A stretch of 64,000 nt of DNA from Martelella mediterranea (lineage in GTDB: Bacteria; Pseudomonadota; Alphaproteobacteria; Rhizobiales; Rhizobiaceae). A program made the translations under genes and the position numbers. Positions 8,211-18,063 of the stretch are shown here, one piece after another. The notes beneath the pieces are model-generated. The model searched no databases and was not told where the DNA came from. It worked only from the letters and a program-made list of their open reading frames with translations. Position 1 is the stretch's first letter. Every line of letters begins with the position of its first letter. Location of the stretch: positions 124,001 through 188,000 of the forward strand of contig PVUG01000004.1 of the NCBI GenBank assembly GCA_003001975.1, in the 5' to 3' direction.

Positions 8211-8385
8211 ACTTCCCTCCCGTATTGACGGCCGGCATGCCTGCGAATAGCCTGCCTAATGTTTCCGTAAATCGGCATAAGGTTGGTGCGCTTTCACGCC
8301 CGATGTCAACCGCCTGTCACATGACGGTGCGAAGCGATGAACGTGTTCCAGCATTTCCTTGCAAACGACGAACCCCGGAGCCTTC

Positions 8386-10374
8386 ATGTCCACGCCCGTA
8401 CTGTCGTCCCTGATCTCGCGCCGCGCTCTTCTGGCCGGCATGTCCGCCACATCGGCGCTGATCGTTCTCCACCCCTTTGCCGCCAACGCCACCGGTAATC
8501 AGGCGCATCTGCGGCTGATGGAAACCACGGACATCCACGTCAACGTGCTTCCGTATGATTATTATGCCGACCGCCCCAACGACACGATGGGCCTTGCCCG
8601 CACCGCCTCGATCATCGATGCCATTCGCGCCGAATCGACCAATTCGATGCTGATCGACAACGGCGATTTTCTGCAGGGCAATCCGATAGGCGATTACATT
8701 GCCTATGAGCGCGGCATGAATGACGGCGATATCCACCCCGTCATCAAGGCCATGAATGTGCTCGGCTACGAGATCGGCACACTCGGCAATCACGAATTCA
8801 ATTACGGCCTCGACTTCATGTTCAAGGTCACGGGCGACGCGAATTTCCCCTATGTCTGCGCCAATCTGACAAAGGGCGCCCTTGCGAACGATCCGACACA
8901 GGACGACCTGTTCTTCAAACCCTACATGATCAAGGAAAAGATGATTACCGACGGCGCCGGCAATACAAGCCCGGTCAAGGTCGGCTTCATCGGTTTCGTG
9001 CCGCCGCAGATCATGGTCTGGGACGAAAAGAACCTTTCCGGCAAGGCCAATACCCGCGACATCGTCGATGCGGCCGAAGCCTGGGTTCCAGTGATGAAGG
9101 AAGACGGCGCGGATATCATTATCGCGCTCTCCCATTCCGGCATCGACGGCTCCGGTCCGGCCGAACTGATGGAAAATGCCTCGCTCTATCTCGCCGGTGT
9201 TGATGGCATCGATGCCGTCTTTACCGGTCACCAGCACCTTGTCTTCCCCGGCCCGACCGATTTTCAGGGCATTGCCGGCGTCGATCCGGTCAAGGGCACG
9301 CTGCAGGGCAAGCCGGCCGCCATGGGCGGCTTCTGGGGCTCGCATATGGGCCTTATCGACCTGCTTCTGGAAAAGGACGGCAACAGCTGGAAGATTGTCG
9401 ACTTCACCACCGAAGCCCGTCCGATCTATCACCGCACGGAAGACCGCAAGGTGGTGGCCGATGTCGAATCCGCACCCGCCGTGGTTTCCGCCGTCAAGGC
9501 CGATCACGACGCCACGCTGGACTATGTCCGCACCCCGGTCGGAAAGACGTCCGCGCCGTTGCAATCCTATTTCGCATTGGTCGCCGACGACCCCTCTGTG
9601 CAGATCGTGTCACGCGCGCAGACCTGGTACACCAAGGACATGCTGAAGGACGGCGAATACAAGGATTTCCCGGTCCTTTCAGCCGCCGCCCCCTTCAAGG
9701 CCGGCGGTCGCGGCGGCCCGGATTATTATACCGAAGTCCCCGCAGGCGACATCGCCATCAAGAACGTTGCCGATCTTTACCTTTATCCCAACACCGCCCG
9801 CGCGGTTCTCATCAACGGCGCACAGGTCCGGGAGTGGCTGGAAATGTCGGCCGGCATGTTCAATCAGGTCGAACCGGGCGCCACGGATGCGCCGCTCCTC
9901 AATCCCGATTTTCCGTCCTACAATTTCGACGTCATTGACGGCGTGACCTACAAGATCGACCTGTCGAAACCGGCGCGCTATGCCAAGGACGGCTCGCTTG
10001 CCAGCCCGGATTCGCATCGCATTATCGATCTTGCCTTCGACGGCAACCCCATCGACCCGGAACAGCAATTCGTGGTGGCGACCAACAACTACCGCGCCGG
10101 CGGTGGCGGCAATTTCCCGGATATCGACAGCGACGTCATTGTCTTCGTCGGCCCGGACACCAACCGCGATGTGATCGTCCGCTATATCGTCGACCAGGGC
10201 ACCATCAACCCCTCGGCCGACTTCAACTGGACCTTCGCCCCGATGCCCGGCACCACAGCCGTCTTCGAAACCGGCCCGCGCGCGGCGGAATACATTGCCG
10301 ATGTGAAGGGCGCAAAGATCGAAACCGCCGGCGATGGCGAGAACGGATTTGCGCTCTACCGGATTGTTCTTTGA
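8386..10374 (+). CDS. cpdB: 2',3'-cyclic-nucleotide 2'-phosphodiesterase/3'-nucleotidase
   Basis: A 662-residue periplasmic enzyme that opens 2',3'-cyclic nucleotides and then removes the 3'-phosphate, allowing nucleotide scavenging. The N-terminal metallophosphatase domain shows [41 protein letters not shown] and GHQHLVFPG, which supply the two-metal site. The C-terminal 5'-nucleotidase domain contains the substrate loop [10 protein letters not shown]. The leader has SRRALLAG followed by a hydrophobic stretch ending near ANA, a twin-arginine signal peptide. The ATG at 8386 has CGGAG 6 bases upstream and is preferred over the TTG at 8359. The gene stands alone, followed by a hairpin and a dispersed repeat. 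Confidence 0.94.
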   Translation: MSTPVLSSLISRRALLAGMSATSALIVLHPFAANATGNQAHLRLMETTDIHVNVLPYDYYADRPNDTMGLARTASIIDAIRAESTNSMLIDNGDFLQGNPIGDYIAYERGMNDGDIHPVIKAMNVLGYEIGTLGNHEFNYGLDFMFKVTGDANFPYVCANLTKGALANDPTQDDLFFKPYMIKEKMITDGAGNTSPVKVGFIGFVPPQIMVWDEKNLSGKANTRDIVDAAEAWVPVMKEDGADIIIALSHSGIDGSGPAELMENASLYLAGVDGIDAVFTGHQHLVFPGPTDFQGIAGVDPVKGTLQGKPAAMGGFWGSHMGLIDLLLEKDGNSWKIVDFTTEARPIYHRTEDRKVVADVESAPAVVSAVKADHDATLDYVRTPVGKTSAPLQSYFALVADDPSVQIVSRAQTWYTKDMLKDGEYKDFPVLSAAAPFKAGGRGGPDYYTEVPAGDIAIKNVADLYLYPNTARAVLINGAQVREWLEMSAGMFNQVEPGATDAPLLNPDFPSYNFDVIDGVTYKIDLSKPARYAKDGSLASPDSHRIIDLAFDGNPIDPEQQFVVATNNYRAGGGGNFPDIDSDVIVFVGPDTNRDVIVRYIVDQGTINPSADFNWTFAPMPGTTAVFETGPRAAEYIADVKGAKIETAGDGENGFALYRIVL

Positions 10375-10406
10375 TCAGAAAAAATAGCGCTTTACGGGAA
10401 AACCCG

Positions 10407-10429
10407 GGGGCGGAATACTTTCCCGCCCC
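10407..10429 (+). terminator. Hairpin after cpdB
   Basis: GGGGCGG (10407-10413) pairs with CCGCCCC (10423-10429). The usual T-run is absent because the dispersed repeat begins at the last base of the stem, as though the element had inserted directly behind the hairpin. Confidence 0.5.
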
Positions 10430-10546
10430 TCAGACTACTGACAAAGCTCGCCCCCTCGTTCTTTCGTCATACCGGCCTTGAGCCGGCATGACGGCGGGGA
10501 AGGAGGCGAAACCGTGGTTGCTTGCGGGGTTTGTCAATAATCCGAG
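10429..10546. repeat. Dispersed palindromic intergenic element, copy 1 (short form)
   Basis: About 118 bases with imperfect inverted ends: CTCAGACTACTGACAAAG at 10429-10446 and GTTTGTCAATAATCCGAG at 10529-10546 match at 14 of 18 positions when one is inverted. Inside is one palindrome, GTCATaCCGGCC-TTGA-GCCGGcATGAC, at 10466-10492. It fills most of the cpdB-cckA spacer. Related copies are at 27555, 36029, 42767 and 53645. Confidence 0.7.
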
Positions 10547-10569
10547 CCGGCTAAGGCCGACTGTACACC

Positions 10570-13179
10570 TCACCCTTCACGCAGCATGTCCCAGACGGCG
10601 GCAACCAGCTGCTTGAGATTGTAGGGCTTCGGCAGGAAACCGAATTTGGCGTCGTCGGGCAGGTTCTTGGCGAACGCATCGTCGGCATAGCCGGAAACGA
10701 AGATGAACTTCAGGTCCGGATATTGCCCGCGCGCCTCGCGCAGAAGCGTCGGTCCGTCCATTTCCGGCATGACAACGTCGGAGACGACGATATCGACCGC
10801 GCCTTCCAGCCTTTCGAGGATCTTCAGCGCGTGCACGCCGGTATCGGCCTCATGCACGGTGAAGCCGCGCATTTCCAGCATGCGCTTGCCGGAGCGGCGC
10901 ACCGCGTCCTCGTCTTCCACCAGCAGCACCACGGCGGACTGACCCGTCAGGTCCATATCCTCCTCGCGCGGCGCCTCGTTGTCGCTTTCATTGCCCTCGG
11001 AGAAGGCGGCGGCAATCGGCTGGCCCCTGTGATCCTTCGGCGCGGCAACGGCTTCGCTTGCCGCCCGGGCATGGCGCGGCAGAAGAATGAGGAAACGGGT
11101 TCCCGTACCGACCTCCGAGATCGCGTGCAGAAAGCCGCCGGACTGGGTGACGATGCCATAGACCATGGCAAGACCGAGACCGGTGCCCTTGCCGACATCC
11201 TTGGTGGTGAAAAACGGTTCGAAGATCTTGTCGAGCACTTCGGGCGCGATCCCCGTTCCGGTATCGGCCACCTCGACCAGCACGAAATCGCGCTCCGGCA
11301 CTTCACGCAGACCGAGCGCGGCGACCTCACCGGCGGCAATATTGCGCGTGCTGATCGTCAGCGTGCCGCCGCCCGGCATCGCATCGCGGGCGTTGACGCA
11401 GAGATTGGTGACCACCTGACCGAACTGGCCCGGATCGGCCTTCACCGGCCACAGTTCGCGGGCAAAATCGGTCGTCAGCCTGATGTCCGATCCGCCCGTC
11501 AGCCGCTCGATCATCATCCGGTTGTCGCCGATGACATCGTTGAGGTCGACGACCTCGGCGCGCATCGTCTGCTGGCGCGAGAAGGCAAGCAATTGCCGCA
11601 CAAGGCCGGATGCGCGGTTGGCATTGCGCTTGATCTCGACCAGATCGGCAAATTCGGGGTCAGAGGCCCGCGACTGCAACAGAAGATGATCCGCCGACAA
11701 CAGGATGGCCGTCAGCACATTGTTGAAATCATGGGCGATACCGCCGGCAAGCGTGGCAACGGCATTCAGCTTCTGGGTACGCGCCATCTGAGCTTCAAGC
11801 GATTTCTGCTCGCTGATCTCAATGGCATAGACCAGCGCAACCGTGTCCGGTCCCGAGCCGCTGGCAGCATGCACGAAAAAGCGGAAGTGACGCCCGTCAT
11901 CGGTCGCATGACGCACCTCGAAGGGGGCAATCTCGCCCTGCCCGTCTGCGGCAGCCCCCAGCGCCTCGCTCACCCTGGTCTGGTCGTTTTCGTCGATCAG
12001 ACTGGCGATACGTGCGCCGCGCCCGATATCCTCGCGCTTCAAGAGGTCGGCGAACATCGCCAGAAAGCGGGTATTGGTGGTCAGCAACCGGCCGTCGCGG
12101 TCAAGCGTTGCAATGGCCATCGGCGTATCGTCGAAGAAATGGCCCTGTGTCGCCCCGGCGCCGCCACTGCCCTTGCTGTCCTCGCGCTTCACTATCACCG
12201 TGCGGCTTTCCGCCGGGCGGCCGTCGCGATCGGCGGTTACATCATGCAGCAGCGTGACCGGCAGGTGACGGCCCGATGGCAGCCTGAGCGATACATCCAG
12301 CGTTTCGGTCACCCGCTGGCCGGCTTCGACGCCAAGCGTTTCAAGCAGGGTCATGCCCTCACCGTCAACGATATCCGCCAGCGCAACCGTGCCGGCGACA
12401 AAACCGGCCAGATCAATGCCGATCCAGCTAGCCAGCGTGGCATTCAGATAACGGATCTTGCCATCGGAATCACAGGTCAGGAAGCCGACCGGCGCATGAT
12501 CCAGATAATCAATTGCCTTCTGCAACTCCTTGAAATAACGCTCCTGTTCCTGCCGTTCTTCGGTGATGTCGCAGATCTGCCAGATGTTGTAATTGCGGGT
12601 ATGCGCGCGGCTGTCGGTTACCGGGAAAAAGCGGGTGCTCAAACGATACCACCGGGCCTTGTCCCCGTCCCTGCCGGAGAGTGCACGGGTCAGCCGGAAC
12701 TCTTCCTGACCGTCCTTGCCGGCGCGCACAGACTGGGTCAGCCGGTAGAGCACTTCCGAACTTTCAGGCTCCTCGGACAGCAGCGACTCGAGGCTCGGCG
12801 GCACACCGCCGCCCTCATTGCCGGTCATCCGCCCGTAAGCCGCGTTGGCATAAACCATGCGGTCGCGATGATCGGTGATCACGACGGCTTCCGGATACTG
12901 GTCCAGAAACGGTCCGGCGAAATGATTTTGCCGGGCGCCGGGAAACAGCTGCACAAGGCCGGTCAGAACGGCCAGCCCGAAGAAAACCCCGAGGATCGCA
13001 AAAAGGCCCAGAATCGCCAGCAGGATATCGTCCGGCAGATAGCCCCGATACTGATAACCGAGCGTGATGATGGCCGCCAGAATCAGCAATACCAGCGCAA
13101 GCCTGGCGAAAACACCGGCCCCCGGACCACCCCGGACCACAGGCTTGCCGGCCTTTTCACTCTGTCGATCCAATGCCAT
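10570..13179 (-). CDS. cckA: CckA-type hybrid sensor histidine kinase
   Basis: An 869-residue membrane kinase. It has two transmembrane helices (about 24-41 and 51-78) and three PAS-like regions (about 90-205, 225-340 and 360-475). The dimerisation/phosphoacceptor motif is GGIAHDFNN with His483. The ATPase domain contains [10 protein letters not shown] and [13 protein letters not shown], and a C-terminal receiver contains VEDED and Asp801 in [10 protein letters not shown]. This is the CckA architecture. In alphaproteobacteria CckA passes phosphate through ChpT to the cell-cycle regulator CtrA. ChpT and CtrA are not in the window, but a perfect CtrA box is (45161). The ATG at 13179 has GAGG 5 bases upstream; a GTG 13 codons earlier is less likely. 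The gene is monocistronic. Confidence 0.92.
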   Translation of the reverse strand: MALDRQSEKAGKPVVRGGPGAGVFARLALVLLILAAIITLGYQYRGYLPDDILLAILGLFAILGVFFGLAVLTGLVQLFPGARQNHFAGPFLDQYPEAVVITDHRDRMVYANAAYGRMTGNEGGGVPPSLESLLSEEPESSEVLYRLTQSVRAGKDGQEEFRLTRALSGRDGDKARWYRLSTRFFPVTDSRAHTRNYNIWQICDITEERQEQERYFKELQKAIDYLDHAPVGFLTCDSDGKIRYLNATLASWIGIDLAGFVAGTVALADIVDGEGMTLLETLGVEAGQRVTETLDVSLRLPSGRHLPVTLLHDVTADRDGRPAESRTVIVKREDSKGSGGAGATQGHFFDDTPMAIATLDRDGRLLTTNTRFLAMFADLLKREDIGRGARIASLIDENDQTRVSEALGAAADGQGEIAPFEVRHATDDGRHFRFFVHAASGSGPDTVALVYAIEISEQKSLEAQMARTQKLNAVATLAGGIAHDFNNVLTAILLSADHLLLQSRASDPEFADLVEIKRNANRASGLVRQLLAFSRQQTMRAEVVDLNDVIGDNRMMIERLTGGSDIRLTTDFARELWPVKADPGQFGQVVTNLCVNARDAMPGGGTLTISTRNIAAGEVAALGLREVPERDFVLVEVADTGTGIAPEVLDKIFEPFFTTKDVGKGTGLGLAMVYGIVTQSGGFLHAISEVGTGTRFLILLPRHARAASEAVAAPKDHRGQPIAAAFSEGNESDNEAPREEDMDLTGQSAVVLLVEDEDAVRRSGKRMLEMRGFTVHEADTGVHALKILERLEGAVDIVVSDVVMPEMDGPTLLREARGQYPDLKFIFVSGYADDAFAKNLPDDAKFGFLPKPYNLKQLVAAVWDMLREG

Positions 13180-13525
13180 TGCAACCTCGTCATCTGCGCC
13201 TGCCGCCGGGAACAGCACCCCGCGGCGAAACGTTCATTCAGCCCTATCCGGTTCGCAGACGGATCAAAACACCGCCTCCCGCAGCGCGAACCCAAGCCCG
13301 ACCCGAAGGGCAGACTTCTTCCATTATGGCGGCGGACAATAGCCGGAAAAGCTTAATTTTGAGTGTGATTCGCGCAAAACCGTGGACGCCGGATCGGCAG
13401 TTACGGCTTAAGCTTGAAGGAACTGTCCGGAAAGTTGATATTCCATTCAGATATGCGCATAACATCAAAGCGCACAATCATTTCAGATCCACAATCCAGA
13501 AAAACCACCGGGTGAAAGACAAGCG
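13180..13525. other. Divergent intergenic region cckA / FliO-like
   Basis: 346 bases between two divergent starts. No open frame in it looks coding. It should hold both promoters. An AT-rich patch at 13350-13370 and another at 13430-13470 are the likeliest promoter cores. I see no full CtrA box or other recognisable operator. Confidence 0.4.
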
Positions 13526-13894
13526 ATGGGAGACATGACCTTCAGCAACGCCATTTTCGATTTCCCGCTGCTGTCATTCGGCATCATTCTTCTGGCCGTC
13601 CTGGCAATCTGGTTTCTTCTGCGCCACAGACCGCCTCACCCGTTCATCAAGGGCGGCCAGAACAGAAGGCCGCGCCTTTATGTGGTGGATGCCGCAGCCG
13701 TTGATGCCCGCAGGCGCGTCGTTCTGGTCCGCCGCGATAATGTCGAGCATCTCGTCATGATCGGCGGTCCCAACGATATTCTGCTTGAAACGCGGATTCC
13801 CGCACCCATCGGAACACGCCACCGGCACGAAACCGGCCAGCCGGCCGCCGGAAGCGAAAATCCGAAACCGAAGGAAGAGCAGCGCGACGCCTGA
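13526..13894 (+). CDS. FliO-like small membrane protein
   Basis: A 122-residue protein with one N-terminal transmembrane helix (about 12-32, FGIILLAVLAIWFLL) and a cytoplasmic tail. The tail contains DARRRVVLVRRDNVEHLVMIGGPNDILLE. That RRVVLVRRDNVEHL-IGGP block is what defines FliO, a chaperone of the flagellar export gate, and related alphaproteobacterial proteins. The C-terminus is a charged, Pro/Lys-rich disordered tail. No flagellar genes are nearby, so a flagellar role is uncertain and it may act in another membrane process. A second ATG at 13535 is possible. It converges on dksA with a shared terminator at 13936-13968. Confidence 0.65.
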   Translation: MGDMTFSNAIFDFPLLSFGIILLAVLAIWFLLRHRPPHPFIKGGQNRRPRLYVVDAAAVDARRRVVLVRRDNVEHLVMIGGPNDILLETRIPAPIGTRHRHETGQPAAGSENPKPKEEQRDA

Positions 13895-13935
13895 TGATTC
13901 GCCGCTGCCGGACCGGACGGCCCGGACCGGAAACC

Positions 13936-13968
13936 AAAAGGCCGCGTCCTGATCGGGCGCGGCCTTTT
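13936..13968. terminator. Bidirectional rho-independent terminator
   Basis: AAAAGGCCGCG and CGCGGCCTTTT form a strong stem around a 9-11 base loop, with A-run before and T-run after. This suits both the FliO-like gene ending at 13894 and dksA ending at 13980 on the other strand. Confidence 0.9.
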
Positions 13969-13979
13969 GATGTGTTATG

Positions 13980-14405
13980 CTATTCGTCGCGGTAAACTTT
14001 TTCGCGTCGCTCGTGGCGTTCCTGTGCCTCGATCGACAATGTCGCGATCGGTCGAGCATCAAGTCGCCGCAGGCCGATCGGCTCCCCGGTTTCCTCGCAA
14101 TAGCCATATGTCCCGTCGTCGATCCGACGCAGTGCAGCATCGATCTTCGAGATCAGCTTGCGCTGACGGTCTCTCGCTCTCAGTTCGATGGATCGGTCGG
14201 TTTCGGAAGAGGCCCGGTCTGCAAGGTCCGGATGATTGGCGTTTTCGGCCGCCAGATTATCGAGCGTTTCACGGGCTTCCCGCAAAATGTCGTTTTTCCA
14301 GGCGATAAGTTTCGCGCGGAAATAGGCCCGCTGATTGGGATTCATGAACTCTTCGTTATCGGAGAGAACATAGCTACTAAGATCAATGTTCTTGTTCAAA
14401 GCCAT
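13980..14405 (-). CDS. dksA: DksA-type RNA polymerase-binding protein (zinc-poor form)
   Basis: A 141-residue protein that binds the RNA polymerase secondary channel and works with ppGpp in the stringent response. The coiled-coil part (MNPNQRAYFRAKLIAWKNDIL to TDRSIELRARDRQRKL) and the block DDGTYGYCEETGEPIGLRRLDARPIATLSIEAQERHE are typical. Canonical DksA has four zinc cysteines; here only the first remains, as reported for other alphaproteobacterial DksA proteins. The start is ambiguous. The ATG at 14405 is only 1 base from AGGAG, while a TTG at 14399 has 7-base spacing. I keep the ATG. Confidence 0.92.
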   Translation of the reverse strand: MALNKNIDLSSYVLSDNEEFMNPNQRAYFRAKLIAWKNDILREARETLDNLAAENANHPDLADRASSETDRSIELRARDRQRKLISKIDAALRRIDDGTYGYCEETGEPIGLRRLDARPIATLSIEAQERHERREKVYRDE

Positions 14406-14808
14406 TCTCCTGAACAACACCCCACGGGCGCTGTATATCCCAAACAAACCTGATAATTCAAGTCTCTGCTGTAAATTTGAGCACTTTAATAACTGTTGAA
14501 AATTTAGGCCGGGTTTCTGGATTTTCTGCAAAAAAAGAAGGCAATTGCCACAAATCTTTCATCGACACCTGCAACGCCCGGTTTTACCGCGCCTTCGGAA
14601 GGGTCGCTTTTTCCCGTAATGCTAACAGATGCCCGGAATCTTGCCGGATTGTCCCGTGCGCTTTTTCAAAACAACGTCATCCACTGCGGCAAAAAAAACG
14701 CAGGGCCTTGCGTAAATTTCATGGTAAGGACATGTTCGAACCTGCTGCTCTGCCGCAATGGTGGATAAAGCACCGCCGAAACCGCTTCATGCCGCTTCGA
14801 GATGAGCA
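14406..14808. other. Divergent intergenic region dksA / SixA-like
   Basis: 403 bases between divergent starts. The part near dksA (14440-14560) is AT-rich and likely holds its promoter. The rest shows no convincing ORF, palindrome or RNA gene. Open frames that cross it do so only as extensions of shadows. Confidence 0.4.
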
Positions 14809-15318
14809 ATGTCGACGATCAGCCCTCACCCTGAACGGATCTATCTTTTCCGGCACGCCCAGGCCGTCTGGCCGGAGCCGACCATGCGCGACTTCGAGCG
14901 TCCGCTGTCAAAGCGCGGGGTCGATGACGCCGATGCCATGGCACGGCGGCTGAAGGAAGAGCACTACCTGCCCGAGATCATCCTGTCTTCCTCGGCCATG
15001 CGCTGCCGCCAGACTGCCGATGCGGCCTATCGTGCGCTGGATCGCCGGCCGTCCTGCCGTTTCATCGACGATTTCTACCAGGCGGCCCCGGTCACCTATA
15101 TCGAGGCGATTTCCGACCACGCCGACCGTCAGTCGGTGATGATCTGCGGGCACAATCCGGGCATCGAGGAAACGCTTCTGATGCTTGTGGGATATGAAGC
15201 CTTCAACGTGACCTGTCCCTATGGTTTTCCCACCGCCGGCGTTGCCGTGCTCGATCATACCGGCAATACGGGAAACGGTCTGCCGGAGTGGAAGGTGACC
15301 GCCTTCCTCGCCCCCTGA
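14809..15318 (+). CDS. SixA-like histidine phosphatase
   Basis: A 169-residue member of the histidine phosphatase superfamily. The catalytic RHA motif is in YLFRHAQAVW near residue 15, and the second histidine is in ICGHNPGIEE. A basic pocket is suggested by SSSAMRCRQTADAAY. The size and the pattern match SixA, which dephosphorylates phosphohistidine on signalling or phosphotransfer proteins. The substrate here is unknown; a link with the phosphorelay kinase encoded nearby (CckA) would be speculation. Upstream is a weak GAG ribosome-binding site 7 bases from the ATG. It is followed by the YcjX/YcjF pair 91 bases downstream on the same strand. Confidence 0.85.
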   Translation: MSTISPHPERIYLFRHAQAVWPEPTMRDFERPLSKRGVDDADAMARRLKEEHYLPEIILSSSAMRCRQTADAAYRALDRRPSCRFIDDFYQAAPVTYIEAISDHADRQSVMICGHNPGIEETLLMLVGYEAFNVTCPYGFPTAGVAVLDHTGNTGNGLPEWKVTAFLAP

Positions 15319-15409
15319 CACCGCGGAACGGGCGGCTCTCCCCAAACCGCCTTTTATCGCGCACCGGCCTTGCCTATATTGCGGTCTGAACCGCGAAAGG
15401 AAGCCGATC

Positions 15410-16888
15410 TTGACGCCGATCCATACGTCGTTTGGCGATAATGCCAGACTTACGCTCGACACCATTACCGATCGTGCATCCGACATCGTTCAGCCGACGC
15501 TGCGACTGGGCGTCACGGGGCTGTCGCGCGCCGGCAAGACCGTCTTCATCGCCGCCCTTGTCCACAACCTCATCCATCACGGCCGGCTGCCAATGTTCGA
15601 GGCCATGCGTTCGGGCCGGCTTTCCAATGTGCGCCTCGACGAGCAGCCGGACGACCAGATCCCGCGATTCGATTATGAAACCCATATCGACCGGCTGGTG
15701 GATGAACGGATCTGGCCCGATTCGACCCGTGCGATTTCCGAATTGCGGCTGATCATCGAATATCAGAGCGCCAGCCGCTGGAACCGGATGTTTTCGCGCG
15801 GCCGGATCGCCATCGATATTGTCGATTATCCGGGCGAATGGCTGCTGGACCTGCCCCTTCTCGGCCAGGATTTCGCGACGTTTTCGGCGCAGACCGAAGC
15901 CAGCGCCAAAACCGGCGTGCGGGCAGCGCTTGCCCGTGACTGGCTCGGTCTTTGCGCCGAGTGCGACTATGACGCGCCGGCGGATGAGAAGACCGTAAAG
16001 GCGCTCAATGAGGCCTTCACCGCCTATCTGAGAGCATGCCGGGCAGACGAACACTCGCTGTCCACCCTGCCGCCCGGCCGCTTCCTGATGCCCGGCGACC
16101 TTGAGGGTTCGCCGGCCCTGACCTTCGCCCCGCTTGCAGGCCTGGGCGCGGAAAAGCCGAAACGGGGCTCGCTCGGCGCGCTGATGGAGCGGCGTTACGA
16201 GGCCTATAAATCCGTCGTCGTCAAACCGTTCTTCCGCAATCACTTCGCTCGCCTCGACCGCCAGATCGTACTGGTCGACACGCTTCAGGCGTTGAGCCGC
16301 GGCCCGGAAGCTGTGGCCGATCTGGAACATGCGCTTTCCGAGGTGCTGGCCTGTTTCCGGCCCGGCCGCAACACCTGGCTGTCCTCCCTTGTGCGCCGGC
16401 GGATCGACCGCGTGCTGATTGCCGCAACCAAGGCAGATCACCTGCATCATGAAAGCCATGACCGGCTGGAGAAACTGACCCGACGTCTGGTGGACGATGC
16501 CACAAACACCATCGGCGCCTCAGGCGCCGGTATCGAGGTGATGGCAATCGCCTCGGTCCGGGCAACGCGGGAGGCCTCCGTCGAAAGCGGCTCCAGTCAG
16601 CTTCCGGTCATCGTGGGAACGCCCATGAGCGGTGAGAAGATCGGCGCCGAAACATTTGACGGGAAACGGAAAACCGCGATCTTCCCGGGTGACCTTCCCG
16701 CCAATCCCGATGCGTTTTTCCGGCTGCTCCGGCGCGGCGGCAAGGCCCCGGAACACCTCGCCGACATCAATGCCGTGCGGTTTCGCCCGCCCGAGATTGA
16801 TACGGACAGTCAGGAAGGCGGCCTTTCGATCCCCCATATCCGTCTTGATCGCGTATTGCAGTTTCTGGTGGGAGACCGGCTGGCATGA
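15410..16888 (+). CDS. ycjX: YcjX-like P-loop NTPase
   Basis: A 492-residue nucleotide-binding protein of the YcjX (DUF463) family. The P-loop reads GLSRAGKTVF near residue 37, and a Walker-B-like region is IAIDIVDYPGEW. The sequence SSLVRRRIDRVLIAATKADHLH contains an NKxD-like TKAD. The family is predicted to act with the membrane protein YcjF, which follows here with a 4-base overlap (ATGA). Envelope-stress links are reported in enterobacteria, but the molecular role is unsettled. The start is TTG at 15410 with AAGGAAG 7 bases upstream. Confidence 0.93.
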   Translation: MTPIHTSFGDNARLTLDTITDRASDIVQPTLRLGVTGLSRAGKTVFIAALVHNLIHHGRLPMFEAMRSGRLSNVRLDEQPDDQIPRFDYETHIDRLVDERIWPDSTRAISELRLIIEYQSASRWNRMFSRGRIAIDIVDYPGEWLLDLPLLGQDFATFSAQTEASAKTGVRAALARDWLGLCAECDYDAPADEKTVKALNEAFTAYLRACRADEHSLSTLPPGRFLMPGDLEGSPALTFAPLAGLGAEKPKRGSLGALMERRYEAYKSVVVKPFFRNHFARLDRQIVLVDTLQALSRGPEAVADLEHALSEVLACFRPGRNTWLSSLVRRRIDRVLIAATKADHLHHESHDRLEKLTRRLVDDATNTIGASGAGIEVMAIASVRATREASVESGSSQLPVIVGTPMSGEKIGAETFDGKRKTAIFPGDLPANPDAFFRLLRRGGKAPEHLADINAVRFRPPEIDTDSQEGGLSIPHIRLDRVLQFLVGDRLA

Positions 16889-17952
16889 CCCCGAACGAAC
16901 CGCGCAAGCCCGCCGTCTTCGATATCGAGGATGAAAAACGCAGCGACGAGGCCGCCCCGCACCGCAAGCCGCGCCATTTCGACGATCCCGACGTTCGCAT
17001 GACACCCGAGGCGGAAGATCCGTTTCTGGGAGAGGCCGGAACCATTGCCGACGAAGACGGCGAACCGCCGGTCGCGACGATGAAGAAACGCGGTTTCTCG
17101 TTTGCAAAGCTTGCCGCCGCCGCCTTCGGCATCGTGCTGTCGCTGGCGATCGGGCTGTGGATCGACGACCTCGTGCGCAGCCTGTTCGCCCGCGCCCCCT
17201 GGCTTGGCTGGCTGGCGCTCGGTGCGGTCGTCATCGGCGTTGTTGCGGCCATCGTGGTCGCCGTCCGCGAGGCAATCGCGATCCTCAGGCTCGGCGCCAT
17301 CCAGCACATCAAGCTGCGTCTGGCAGAGGCCCATGCCGGGCGCGATGCGCACGCCGCCCGCAAGGCCGTCGGCGAACTGGCCACCCTGGTTGCCGACAAG
17401 GCCGAAACCGCGCGCGGCCGCCAGCGCCTCAGCGAACTCGACGACGCAATCGTGGATGCCCCCCAACTGGTGGAGTTCTGCGAACGCGAGATGATGGCGC
17501 CGCTCGATATCAAGGCCCGCGCGCTGATCCTCAACGCTTCCAAGCGCGTATCCGTGGTCACCGCCATCAGCCCGCGCGCCGCCGTCGATATTCTGTATGT
17601 CTTCTACGAATCGATCCGGCTGATCCGCAATATGGCCGAGCTTTATGGCGGTCGCCCCGGTTCGATCGGCCTGTTCCGGCTGATCCGGGACGTGCTGGCC
17701 CACCTTGCCGTCACCGGCTCCATTGCCGTTGGCGACAGTCTGGTGCAGCAGGTGCTGGGGCACGGGCTTGCCTCCAAGCTCTCCGCGCGTTTCGGTGAAG
17801 GCATGATCAACGGGCTGATGACCGCGCGCATCGGCATTGCCGCCATGGACCTTTGCCGCCCGATGCCCTTCACCGCGCTCAAACGGCCGGGAATCGGCGA
17901 TTTCATCAGCGATCTCGGCCCCGGTGAAAAGAGCGATCTTTCAAAGTCCTGA
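16885..17952 (+). CDS. ycjF: YcjF-like membrane protein (DUF697 / TIGR01620 family)
   Basis: A 355-residue inner-membrane protein. The N-terminal 70 residues are charged and probably cytoplasmic. Two transmembrane helices follow (about 72-92 and 104-128, around FGIVLSLAIGLWI and LGAVVIGVVAAIVVAV). A long helical part then contains the conserved DUF697 segments VVTAISPRAAVDILYVFYES and RLIRDVLAHLAVTGSIAVGDSL. It starts inside the last codons of ycjX (ATGA overlap), so the two are translationally coupled and probably form a complex. Downstream is a perfect hairpin at 17960-17980. Confidence 0.92.
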   Translation: MTPNEPRKPAVFDIEDEKRSDEAAPHRKPRHFDDPDVRMTPEAEDPFLGEAGTIADEDGEPPVATMKKRGFSFAKLAAAAFGIVLSLAIGLWIDDLVRSLFARAPWLGWLALGAVVIGVVAAIVVAVREAIAILRLGAIQHIKLRLAEAHAGRDAHAARKAVGELATLVADKAETARGRQRLSELDDAIVDAPQLVEFCEREMMAPLDIKARALILNASKRVSVVTAISPRAAVDILYVFYESIRLIRNMAELYGGRPGSIGLFRLIRDVLAHLAVTGSIAVGDSLVQQVLGHGLASKLSARFGEGMINGLMTARIGIAAMDLCRPMPFTALKRPGIGDFISDLGPGEKSDLSKS

Positions 17953-17959
17953 TGCCGCC

Positions 17960-17980
17960 CCTGCCCGCGATACGGGCAGG
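17960..17980. terminator. Hairpin after ycjF
   Basis: CCTGCCCG and CGGGCAGG form an 8-base perfect stem around CGATA, 7 bases after the stop codon. There is no T-run, so it may be a weak terminator or an mRNA-stabilising hairpin. Confidence 0.5.
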
Positions 17981-18063
17981 ACAACCAAAGCTTAACGTTT
18001 CCCGGTCATTCTTGACGCTCGACAAGAACATGTCTGCGCATCCCGCAGTTGACCGGAAACGCC

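Noticed and set aside
10723-13356. An 877-codon open frame opposite cckA
   Set aside because: It mirrors cckA in a GC-rich codon context, lacks any domain, and cckA is unmistakable on the other strand.
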